From positions 1 through 5,233 of the forward strand of contig JAJCXL010000135.1 in assembly GCA_029263435.1 (NCBI GenBank): a stretch of DNA of 5,233 nt, in the 5' to 3' direction. This stretch comes from Acidobacteriota bacterium. GTDB taxonomy: Bacteria > Acidobacteriota > Vicinamibacteria > Marinacidobacterales > SMYC01. The translations under genes were made by a program, and so were the position numbers. The notes beneath the pieces are model-generated. The model worked only from the letters and a program-made list of their open reading frames with translations, was not told where the DNA came from and made no database searches. Of this stretch, positions 1 to 5,233 are shown one piece after another; the first letter of the stretch is position 1; every line of letters starts with the position of its first letter.

Positions 1-1109
1 AAATCGAGTCGATCGCCATTCACGAGGTCAAGCTCGACCTCAAGCATTTCTTCGAGACCAGCTTCTCCCGCATCACCTACGACCATTTCCTCCTATTGGA
101 GGTGACGGCGGACGGGACGACCGGATGGAGTGAGTGCGTCGCCAGTGAGACACCGTCCTATTCGTCGGAGACGGTCAAGACCGCCCTCCACGCCATCGAG
201 GACTTTATCGCGCCCCGGGTTTTCTCCGAAGACTACGCGCATCCAGACGAGGTGCTGCCCTCTTTCAAGGCTATCCGCGGCCACAACATGGCCAAAGCGG
301 CCGTAGAGATGGGGCTGTGGGATGCCTACGCGAAATCGCGAGGCGAGTCGCTGTCGAAGTCACTCGGCGGCACCCGCACCGAGATCGCGTCGGGCGTATC
401 CATCGGAATCCAAGACAGCGTCGAGCAGCTGTTGGAGAAGATCGAGATCGAGCTCGCCGACGGCTACCGCCGCATCAAAATCAAGATCAAGCCCGGGTGG
501 GACCTCGACATCGTTCGGCAGGTACGTGAACGGTTCCCGGATACGCTCCTCATGGTCGATGCCAACAGCGCCTATTCGCTCGCCGATGTCGCGATGTTTC
601 AGGAAATGGACGCCTACGATCTGATGATGGTCGAGCAGCCACTCGACGACACCGACATGTGGGACCACGCGAGACTCCAAGAGAAGATCGAGACACCTAT
701 TTGTCTCGACGAGTCTATTCACTCCGTCGACGATGCGCGGCGGGCGATCGAGATGGGCGCGACCCGGATCATCAACATCAAAGCGGGAAGACTCGGGGGC
801 CATTCGAGCTCCCGAGAGGTGCAACGTTTGGCGGACGAGCACGGTATTCCGGTTTGGTGCGGCGGGATGCTCGAAAGCGGAATCGGACGCGCCCACAACG
901 TTCACTTGTCGACGCTTCCAAACTTCACGTTGCCGGGCGATGTCGCGGACTCCAAGCGCTACTTCGTCGAAGAGCTCATCGAGCCTTCGGTCCAAGTCCG
1001 CCCCGACGGCACGATCCAAGTCCCCGAGGGTCCCGGCATCGGCTACGAGGTACAGGAGGATCGGATCGCCAAACACCGTATCTCGCACCGCGTGTTGACG
1101 CGCTCTTGA
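1..1109 (+). CDS. menC: o-succinylbenzoate synthase MenC (NSAR/OSBS subfamily of the enolase superfamily), 5' end cut by the window
   Basis: Cytoplasmic enzyme that dehydrates SHCHC to o-succinylbenzoate in menaquinone synthesis; members of this branch often also racemise N-acyl amino acids. The reading frame is already open at position 3 (IESIAIHEVKLDLKHFF...), matching the family N-terminus, so only about two codons (start Met and a codon ending AA) are missing; the internal TTG at 96 is not the start. The N-terminal capping domain is followed by the barrel. Catalytic residues are visible: the KxK motif (Lys codons 477 and 483, the second being the acid/base), metal ligands Asp 558 (VDANSAY), Glu 633 (VEQPL) and Asp 708 (LDES), and the second catalytic Lys at 780 (NIKAGRLGG). 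The CGGMLESGIGRAHN and LPGD motifs of the subfamily follow. About 369 residues are visible, which is full family length. No other men gene is visible. Function is secure at subfamily level; OSBS versus racemase activity cannot be settled from sequence. Confidence 0.93.
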   Translation, partial: IESIAIHEVKLDLKHFFETSFSRITYDHFLLLEVTADGTTGWSECVASETPSYSSETVKTALHAIEDFIAPRVFSEDYAHPDEVLPSFKAIRGHNMAKAAVEMGLWDAYAKSRGESLSKSLGGTRTEIASGVSIGIQDSVEQLLEKIEIELADGYRRIKIKIKPGWDLDIVRQVRERFPDTLLMVDANSAYSLADVAMFQEMDAYDLMMVEQPLDDTDMWDHARLQEKIETPICLDESIHSVDDARRAIEMGATRIINIKAGRLGGHSSSREVQRLADEHGIPVWCGGMLESGIGRAHNVHLSTLPNFTLPGDVADSKRYFVEELIEPSVQVRPDGTIQVPEGPGIGYEVQEDRIAKHRISHRVLTRS

Positions 1110-1153
1110 AGCCAGGAGAATCGCTCCGGCCCGAGGTCGGGACGGGGCTCGTC

Positions 1154-3211
1154 ATGACAACAAAGCGTCGGTGGCTCCTCGCGGCAATCGCGCTGTGGCT
1201 CGCCCACGGATGTGCGAGCACCCCGCAAATCGCGCCCGAGCCCAGCAGGGACGACAAGCTCTCTCGCCTTCTCAAGCTCGAAGACGAGCGATCGCTGGGT
1301 GATGGAGAGGTAGTCCTTGGATTGTCGGATTCGATTGCCAGAGTACGTGCCCGGGCCGCGGTCGTCTCCGCACGGGTCGGGGGCGTGGACGCCAATCAGC
1401 TGACGGCGTTACTCGACGACCCGACCGATTTCGTTCGGGAGAGCGCGGCCTTCGCTCTAGGGATACTCGATGGTGAGTTGTCGTCCGACGCTATTCAGGC
1501 GCTGACGTCTTCCCTCGAGGACGACAGTCTCACCGTTCGTGCACGGGCCATCGAAGCGCTCGGAAAGAAAGGCGACGCGGATTCGGCGGAGGCCATCGCG
1601 CGGGCGCTCGCGCGCACGGCCCCTCGGGGAGGTGAGCCTTACGAGTGGGCCGAAGACTTGGAAGTCTCCATCCCGCCGGGCGACGACCCTCGCCTCGACT
1701 TGCGCCTCGGGATCGTAGCGCTCGCGCGCAGAGCGAGCTTGCGCTGGAGCTGGGATCTGCTCGCGACACAAGGCTCGACACCTCGATACGTTTGGTGGCC
1801 TGCGGCGTGGGCAATGAGCGAGCTTCCCGGCGACGAGCGCGCGCCTCTCTTGCGCTACTTCGCCGGCTCGTTGGATCCCGAGCTACGGGTGTGGGGCGCC
1901 AGAGGTTATGGCTCGTTGCACGCGGAGGATGTGCCGCAACATTTGAGGCTCTTGCTCTCAGACCCGAGTGAACGGGTCCGGATCGCTACGATTCGTTCGA
2001 TCGCTTCTTTGGGTTTGGCGGAAATGGCGCCGCAGCTCATCACTCTACTCGACAGCGACACGCTTCACGTCCAAGCCACTGCGCTCCAGGCGCTGGCAAC
2101 GCTCGATGCGCCCATGACGGTCGAGACGTTGATCGACCAGATCGGAAACGAGAACGCCTGGCTCCGGGGACTCGCGCTGCCGGCGCTCGCCAAACAAGAC
2201 ATCGACGGCTTTTGGCTCCTCCTCGCGGGGTTGGGTCACGACCAAGCCTGGCAGGTACGCGCCGCCCTCGCCGACCTTCTCGGAAGAGTGCAAGGAGAAC
2301 GTCCTCGCACCCTTCTTCGGTCGATGGCCGAGGAGCCGGATGCCCGGGTGCGGGCCCGTGCACTGACCGCGCTCGCGAGAGCCGAAGGCGATCCGGAGGA
2401 CGCGAGTCCCATTCTGATCGAGCACTTGAAAGGCCCGGACCCTTTCGAGCGTCTCGCCGCGGCACAGGCGCTCGCGCGGATGGGTCGCTCCGAAGCGGGA
2501 ATCTCCGTGCAGCAGGCATTTCTCGAGGAGGACAGCTCCGAGCCTCGGGTAAAAGCTCAGCTTCTAGCCGCTCTTGGCTCGCTCGATCCAACGCTGGCAC
2601 GAGAGACCGCGCGAGCCGCGCTCGACGAGACGGACTTTCTTCTACGACGACAGGCGGCGGCGATCTTGTCGCGGCTCGAAGGGTCCCAGTTGACGGCGCG
2701 ACCGCGACCGAGTGATCACGGCGTCGCCCACTACCGGTCGCTCGCCAACCCCCGCTACACCCCTCAAGCGTTCATCCGAACCGCGCGCGGGGAGCCTATC
2801 GAGGTCGAGCTGTTCGTGGCGGACGCTCCGCTCACGGTGCAGAATTTCATCCGCCTCGCTCGCAGCGGATTCTATGACGGACTTTCGGTGCACCACGTGG
2901 TGCCGAACGGAAGAGTCGAGACCGGCGACCCGAGAGGCGACGGCAACGGGGGTCCGGGTTACGCGATTCGATCGGAAGTGAACCCGCGCCCCATCGTCCG
3001 CGGGACCCTCGCCATGCTCAACCATGGCACTGATACCGCCGGGAGCCAGTTCTTCATCACGCACCTGCCCCAACCGAAGCTCGAAGGTACGGTCACGGTT
3101 TTCGGACAGGTTACCGGCGGGATGAACACCGTCGACAGGCTCGAGCCCGGTGACACGATCGAAAGTATTACCATCTGGGACGGCTATACCTCACCCTACC
3201 GTGCGCCCTGA
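1154..3211 (+). CDS. HEAT-repeat lipoprotein with C-terminal cyclophilin-type peptidyl-prolyl isomerase domain
   Basis: A 685-residue protein. Residues 1-20 look like a lipoprotein signal: Lys/Arg at 4-6, a hydrophobic stretch at 7-17, then A-H-G-C with Cys20. The -3 Ala makes the lipobox imperfect. Residues about 57-510 hold roughly 13 HEAT-like units, for example D-DPTDFVRESAAFALG near 88, SDPSERVRIATIRSIASLG near 269 and HDQAWQVRAALADLLG near 362; the stretch 160-235 is less regular. Residues about 541-680 are a cyclophilin fold, with GDPRGDGNGGPGYAI at 591-605, NHGTDTAGSQFFIT at 623-636 and VFGQV at 649-653. HEAT arrays bind proteins and cyclophilins isomerise prolyl bonds, so an envelope folding or scaffolding role is inferred. 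The active-site Arg is replaced by His581, so catalysis is doubtful. ATG 1154 is chosen because it alone gives the signal peptide; a GGGG lies 6 nt upstream, and the frame open back to 659 is menC shadow. It starts 44 nt after menC with no terminator between, so cotranscription is likely. Confidence 0.88.
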   Translation: MTTKRRWLLAAIALWLAHGCASTPQIAPEPSRDDKLSRLLKLEDERSLGDGEVVLGLSDSIARVRARAAVVSARVGGVDANQLTALLDDPTDFVRESAAFALGILDGELSSDAIQALTSSLEDDSLTVRARAIEALGKKGDADSAEAIARALARTAPRGGEPYEWAEDLEVSIPPGDDPRLDLRLGIVALARRASLRWSWDLLATQGSTPRYVWWPAAWAMSELPGDERAPLLRYFAGSLDPELRVWGARGYGSLHAEDVPQHLRLLLSDPSERVRIATIRSIASLGLAEMAPQLITLLDSDTLHVQATALQALATLDAPMTVETLIDQIGNENAWLRGLALPALAKQDIDGFWLLLAGLGHDQAWQVRAALADLLGRVQGERPRTLLRSMAEEPDARVRARALTALARAEGDPEDASPILIEHLKGPDPFERLAAAQALARMGRSEAGISVQQAFLEEDSSEPRVKAQLLAALGSLDPTLARETARAALDETDFLLRRQAAAILSRLEGSQLTARPRPSDHGVAHYRSLANPRYTPQAFIRTARGEPIEVELFVADAPLTVQNFIRLARSGFYDGLSVHHVVPNGRVETGDPRGDGNGGPGYAIRSEVNPRPIVRGTLAMLNHGTDTAGSQFFITHLPQPKLEGTVTVFGQVTGGMNTVDRLEPGDTIESITIWDGYTSPYRAP

Positions 3212-4061
3212 CTTCGACCTGATTGCCATCGACCTCGACGGGACGCTCCTGAGCTCGAAAGGCGAGATTTCCAGCGAGAACCTTGCCGTGGTCGCGGCAT
3301 GCGCGCGGGCCGGGGTCGCCATTGCGATCGTGACCGGGCGACGCTTCCCCTCAGCCCGCCCCTTCGCAAAGGCTCTATCGGTAGGTGCAATGGTCGTAGC
3401 GAATAGCGGTGCGATTATCAAGGAAAGTGCGGATGGACCCGTGGTCAGACGACGGTTGCTCAATCGAGAGACCGCCGAGCTGGTCTTGGATCGAGCGCTC
3501 CTATCCGGCCACGAACCGGTGCTCCACGAGGGAGCGGACGCCGAAGGACACTTGACCATGCGTCGCGCGGCCTCCTCTCACCCTCACCTCGCGCGCTACC
3601 TCCACCAAACGGTGCCGCCCCCTAGCCTCGTGTCGTCGCTCCGGATCGCTCAGGATCCGGTCCAGGTCGGCTTTGCTTCGAGTGTCAACGGCGTCCGCGC
3701 CCTCGCGTCGAGTCTTCGCCAGGATTTGAAGGCGCGCGGGCTGAAGGCCAACCTCATCCGAACGGAGTACCCACGAGAGGATCTCGCGTTACTCGACGTT
3801 CTGGACGCTGAAGCGTCGAAAGCGAGCGCGCTCTCGTTTCTCGCACGGCGGAGAAAGGTGCCGCTATCGCGAACCTTGGCCATCGGAGATAACTGGAACG
3901 ACGAGGACATGCTCGAAACAGCCGGGCTCGGGGTCGTCATGGCCAATGCCAGCCCGGAGCTTCTAGCCAAGGGGTTCGCCCAGACCGACAGCAACGACGA
4001 CAACGGTGTTGCTCGAGCCCTTACCCGCTACGTGCTCCGCGGGACGGCTCCAAAAAAATAA
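3201..4061 (+). CDS. Cof-type HAD-IIB family phosphatase
   Basis: A 286-residue haloacid dehalogenase-superfamily hydrolase, probably a soluble cytosolic Mg-dependent phosphatase of a sugar phosphate, flavin precursor or other small metabolite; the substrate is not readable. All four HAD motifs are present: I, DLDGT with nucleophile Asp11 and acid/base Asp13; II, VTGR with Thr45; III, Lys207 in EASKASAL; IV, GDNWND with Asp230 and Asp234. The C2B cap lies between motifs II and III (about residues 80-185), and the tail has the Cof-like MANASPEL and NDDNGVA segments. Length is normal for the family. GTG 3201 is preferred because it places the DLDGT motif at residue 11, as in relatives, and overlaps the preceding stop by only 11 nt, which suggests translational coupling. 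An earlier in-frame GTG at 3150 would add 17 residues within the upstream gene and is less likely. The final Lys-Lys codons lie in an A-tract serving the opposing terminator. Confidence 0.9.
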   Translation: MRPDFDLIAIDLDGTLLSSKGEISSENLAVVAACARAGVAIAIVTGRRFPSARPFAKALSVGAMVVANSGAIIKESADGPVVRRRLLNRETAELVLDRALLSGHEPVLHEGADAEGHLTMRRAASSHPHLARYLHQTVPPPSLVSSLRIAQDPVQVGFASSVNGVRALASSLRQDLKARGLKANLIRTEYPREDLALLDVLDAEASKASALSFLARRRKVPLSRTLAIGDNWNDEDMLETAGLGVVMANASPELLAKGFAQTDSNDDNGVARALTRYVLRGTAPKK

Positions 4062-4082
4062 GGGGGTGATTGCATCACCCCC
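4052..4082 (-). terminator. Intrinsic terminator of the histone-like gene, overlapping the end of the HAD gene
   Basis: A perfect 9-bp inverted repeat, GGGGGTGAT (4062-4070) and ATCACCCCC (4074-4082), encloses a 3-nt loop. Read on the - strand it is followed at once by TTATTTTTTT (complement of 4052-4061), a classical Rho-independent terminator 25 nt after the histone-like gene's stop. On the + strand the hairpin directly follows the HAD stop codon but has no T-run after it, so it could at most act weakly in that direction or protect the 3' end. Confidence 0.85.
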
Positions 4083-4107
4083 GCTCTCATTACCCCTGAG
4101 GAAGTCG

Positions 4108-4218
4108 CTATTTCTTTTTTGCGGCTTTCTTTTTGGTAGCTTTTTTCTTGGTAGCTTTCTTCTTGGCTGCTTTTTTCTTCGTAGCCTTCTTCTTTGTAGC
4201 CTTCTTTTTTGCTGCCAC
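4108..4218 (-). CDS. Small Lys/Ala/Thr-rich histone H1-like repeat protein (36 aa)
   Basis: A 36-residue, extremely basic protein: 21 Lys, 10 Ala, 4 Thr and the initiator Met. After M-A-A the chain is pentapeptides KKKAT, KKKAT, KKKAA, the same three again, and a final KKK, so there is a higher-order 15-residue unit repeated twice. Such tails resemble eukaryotic histone H1 C-termini and bacterial H1-like proteins (chlamydial Hc2, Bordetella BpH1, the AlgP C-terminus), which bind DNA and can compact the nucleoid; binding of DNA or another polyanion is inferred here. GTG 4218 is the only possible start: an in-frame TAA lies 21 nt upstream (4237-4239). GGAGG (4227-4231) sits 8 nt before it. The gene has its own terminator, and it stands alone, convergent with the HAD gene and divergent from tgt. 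Other frames through the repeat are also open but lack a ribosome binding site or family resemblance. Strong site signals argue for a real gene despite its low complexity. Confidence 0.75.
   Translation of the reverse strand: MAAKKKATKKKATKKKAAKKKATKKKATKKKAAKKK
4111..4209 (-). repeat. 15-bp period tandem repeat encoding KKKA(T/A)
   Basis: Six imperfect 15-bp units plus nine bases, each unit three Lys codons then Ala and Thr or Ala. Units differ by synonymous AAA/AAG, GCT/GCC/GCA and ACA/ACG/ACC changes, so the peptide pattern is better conserved than the DNA. That suggests selection on the protein and not a freshly expanded array. The + strand is a T/C-rich tract interrupted by TAGC and GGC steps. 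Confidence 0.85.
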
Positions 4219-4226
4219 TAGCTTCT

Positions 4227-4231
4227 CCTCC
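4227..4231 (-). promoter_or_regulatory. Shine-Dalgarno sequence of the histone-like gene
   Basis: GGAGG on the - strand, inside the purine run AGGAGAGGAGGAGAAG, with 8 nt to GTG 4218. It is the strongest ribosome binding site in the window and fixes the start of the small gene, implying efficient translation. Confidence 0.75.
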
Positions 4232-4362
4232 TCTCCTTAGGGGATGGAGCGGCACGGCTCGAGGAAACCGTTGGTGTCCACATCATGATTCTTCGTTTTC
4301 CATTCCTTCGAACGCCCACTCTTTTGCCAAACCAACCCACGATGCGACCTCTCCGAAATCCA

Positions 4363-4381
4363 GTCTCGAGAAACTCGGGAT
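4363..4381 (+). other. Possible hairpin in the tgt upstream region
   Basis: GTCTCGAG (4363-4370) can pair with CTCGGGAT (4374-4381) around an AAA triloop, giving eight pairs of which two are G-U. No T-run follows, so it is not a terminator. It may be a leader structure or chance. Confidence 0.3.
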
Positions 4382-4456
4382 CAAGACTTCAGTCGCTCGC
4401 AACAACTACAACTCGTCTGAGTCTGGGTTTGGCATACTAGATGTAGCATATGAGAG

Positions 4457-4481
4457 GGTTTGGAACCTGTCAACCTTTTTT
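4457..4481 (+). terminator. Weak terminator- or attenuator-like hairpin before tgt
   Basis: GGTT plus G (4457-4460, 4462) can pair with CAACC (4471-4475) across an 8-nt loop with one bulged T, followed immediately by six T (4476-4481). The stem is short and includes a bulge, so termination would be inefficient at best. It is 38 nt upstream of the tgt start, where an attenuator would sit. It could equally be chance. Confidence 0.25.
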
Positions 4482-4496
4482 GTCGAAGAGAGACGA

Positions 4497-4523
4497 ATGA
4501 AACCAGAGCGAAGAGAAACATGA
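4497..4523 (+). CDS. Possible 8-codon leader micro-ORF (MKPERRET) overlapping the tgt start
   Basis: ATG at 4497 opens an 8-codon frame whose TGA (4521-4523) overlaps the tgt ATG (4520-4522) in an ATGA arrangement typical of translational coupling. A purine run GAAGAGAG (4485-4492) lies 4 nt before the ATG and is a somewhat better purine-rich tract than anything close to the tgt start. The peptide has no recognisable function; if real, translating it would deliver ribosomes to tgt. Too short to be certain. Confidence 0.25.
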   Translation: MKPERRET

Positions 4524-5233
4524 CCGTGGAGAAAGACCCGATCCGATTCGTGCTCGAAGGGGTGGATGGAACCGCTCGGAGAGGAACACTCACGACGCCG
4601 CACGGCGAGATCCCAACTCCCGCGTTCATGCCGGTCGCCACCCAGGGCACCGTCAAGACACTTACGACCCGACAAGTCGAACAGCTCGGTGCGTCGATCG
4701 TGTTATCTAACACGTATCACCTCATGCTGCGGCCGGGAGCCGATCGAGTCGCGCGGCTCGGCGGACTCCATAAGATGATGGCGTGGACGAAGCCCATCCT
4801 CACGGACAGCGGTGGCTTTCAGGTGGCGAGCCTCCAGGCGCTGCGCAAGATCGACGACGAGGCCGTGACGTTCCGATCGCATATCGATGGCTCGCTCCAC
4901 GTTCTGTCTCCGGAAAAGGCCGTCGCGATCCAGGAGAAGCTTGGCTCGGACATCGCGATGGTGCTCGACGAGTGCGTGCTGTTTCCCAGTGACGAGGGCT
5001 CCGTACGGCGCGCGGCGGAGAGAAGTCTCGCTTGGGCCGAGCGGTGCAAACGCGCGCACCGCCGAGACGACCAGGCGCTGTTCGGGATCGTACAAGGCGG
5101 CGTCTACGAAGATCTTCGGAGAGACAACGCTCGCGCTCTCGTCGACCTGGACTTTCCCGGCTTCGGTATCGGTGGGCTCGCGGTGGGCGAGCCGTCGGAT
5201 CTCACGAGAGACATCACCTACATCACGACCGAG
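4520..5233 (+). CDS. tgt: Queuine/preQ1 tRNA-guanine transglycosylase (Tgt), 3' end cut by the window
   Basis: Cytosolic enzyme that swaps guanine-34 in the anticodon of GUN tRNAs (Asp, Asn, His, Tyr) for preQ1 on the way to queuosine. The first 238 codons are visible with no stop; about 130-140 more are expected. Family landmarks in order: RRGTLTTPHGEIPTPAFMPV at 20-39, NTYHLMLRPG at 64-73, LTDSGGFQV with Asp96 (the conserved base-binding Asp, Asp102 in Zymomonas), SHIDGS at 120-125, LGSDIAMVLDEC with Asp150 (Asp156 in Zymomonas), FGIVQGG at 188-194 and GIGGLAVGE at 216-224. The nucleophile Asp and the Zn-binding Cys/His cluster lie beyond the window. ATG 4520 fits the usual N-terminus; its ribosome binding site is weak (GAAGAG, 4 nt upstream). 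Gene queA, often upstream of tgt, is absent here, so tgt appears to start its own unit, perhaps continuing into yajC-secDF as in many bacteria, which cannot be seen. Confidence 0.95.
   Translation, partial: MTVEKDPIRFVLEGVDGTARRGTLTTPHGEIPTPAFMPVATQGTVKTLTTRQVEQLGASIVLSNTYHLMLRPGADRVARLGGLHKMMAWTKPILTDSGGFQVASLQALRKIDDEAVTFRSHIDGSLHVLSPEKAVAIQEKLGSDIAMVLDECVLFPSDEGSVRRAAERSLAWAERCKRAHRRDDQALFGIVQGGVYEDLRRDNARALVDLDFPGFGIGGLAVGEPSDLTRDITYITTE

Larger units (their letters stand above)
4244..4519. other. Divergent intergenic region between the histone-like gene and tgt
   Basis: About 275 bp, visibly richer in A/T than the flanking genes, that must hold the promoters for both the leftward histone-like gene and the rightward tgt. 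I see no convincing -35/-10 pair. TTGGCA, close to a -35 box, occurs on the + strand at 4429-4434 and on the - strand at 4325-4330, but no good -10 hexamer lies 16-18 nt beyond either. A TTG-initiated frame (4209-4523, +) crosses the whole region but has no ribosome binding site, no recognisable domain and a composition unlike the neighbouring genes, so I do not call it. No tRNA-like cloverleaf or preQ1-riboswitch consensus was recognised. Confidence 0.6.

Noticed and set aside
360..1088. A long - strand open frame (242 codons) inside menC, and similar long frames opposite the HEAT gene.
   Set aside because: These are antisense shadows typical of GC-rich coding sequence. The + strand proteins carry clear family motifs throughout.
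4114..4120. A dnaX-like slippery heptamer (A AAA AAG, in register, - strand) two codons before the stop of the histone-like gene; a -1 shift would extend the protein to 4028.
   Set aside because: Such heptamers are expected in any AAA/AAG lysine run. The extension would read through the terminator hairpin and antisense to the HAD gene, with no stimulatory structure before it.
4028..4255. A 75-residue - strand frame over the repeat tract (Lys/Glu/Tyr/Ser repeats) and a + strand Leu/Phe-rich frame at 4006-4221.
   Set aside because: Both are other-frame readings of the 15-bp repeat, which is open in several frames. Only the KKKAT frame has a well-placed Shine-Dalgarno sequence and family resemblance.
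4429..4449. A sigma-54 type -24/-12 promoter at TTGGCAT...TAGCAT.
   Set aside because: The GG and GC doublets are 15 bp apart instead of about 12, and the -12 TTGC is not present.
4400..4519. A preQ1 riboswitch in the tgt leader, plausible on biological grounds.
   Set aside because: I could not find the class I pseudoknot pattern (a short stem-loop followed by an A-rich tail pairing with the loop) or the class II layout. A covariance-model scan would settle it.
4209..4523. A 104-codon + strand frame crossing the intergenic region and ending on the tgt start.
   Set aside because: TTG start with no ribosome binding site, its first codons antisense to the histone-like gene, and no domain or compositional sign of coding. 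Only its last eight codons (from ATG 4497) are kept, as a possible leader.

Overview
The window is a GC-rich (by eye about 60% or more in the coding parts), densely coded piece of a bacterial chromosome. A lipoprotein-type signal, a menaquinone gene and a bacterial-type tgt point to a diderm, menaquinone-using bacterium. The HEAT-repeat/cyclophilin lipoprotein and a tiny Lys/Ala/Thr-rich histone-like protein would suit a Gemmatimonadota-like or similar uncultured lineage. That placement is a guess from gene content and was not tested by any search.

Layout. (1) Positions 1-1109, + strand: menC, lacking only about its first two codons, in the NSAR/OSBS branch of the enolase superfamily. (2) 1154-3211, +: a 685-residue predicted lipoprotein made of about 13 HEAT-like repeats followed by a C-terminal cyclophilin-type domain that has lost several catalytic residues. 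(3) 3201-4061, +: a Cof-type HAD phosphatase overlapping the previous gene by 11 nt. These three genes are tightly packed and codirectional and probably form one transcription unit. (4) 4108-4218, - strand: a 36-codon gene encoding an almost pure KKKA(T/A) pentapeptide repeat, with a strong Shine-Dalgarno sequence and its own intrinsic terminator. The terminator's T-tract coincides with the last codons of the HAD gene. (5) 4219-4519: a divergent intergenic region of about 300 bp, lower in GC, with short repeated motifs, weak hairpins and a possible leader micro-ORF. (6) 4520 to the end, +: the first 238 codons of tgt (tRNA-guanine transglycosylase), open at the window edge.

The genes do not form one obvious pathway. 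menC serves menaquinone synthesis (or N-acyl amino acid racemisation), tgt serves queuosine tRNA modification, the lipoprotein probably acts in the envelope, and the HAD enzyme probably dephosphorylates a small metabolite. The most unusual items are the histone-tail-like microprotein and the HEAT-cyclophilin lipoprotein with a degenerate active site. I found no CRISPR array, insertion sequence, tRNA, rRNA or phage gene.
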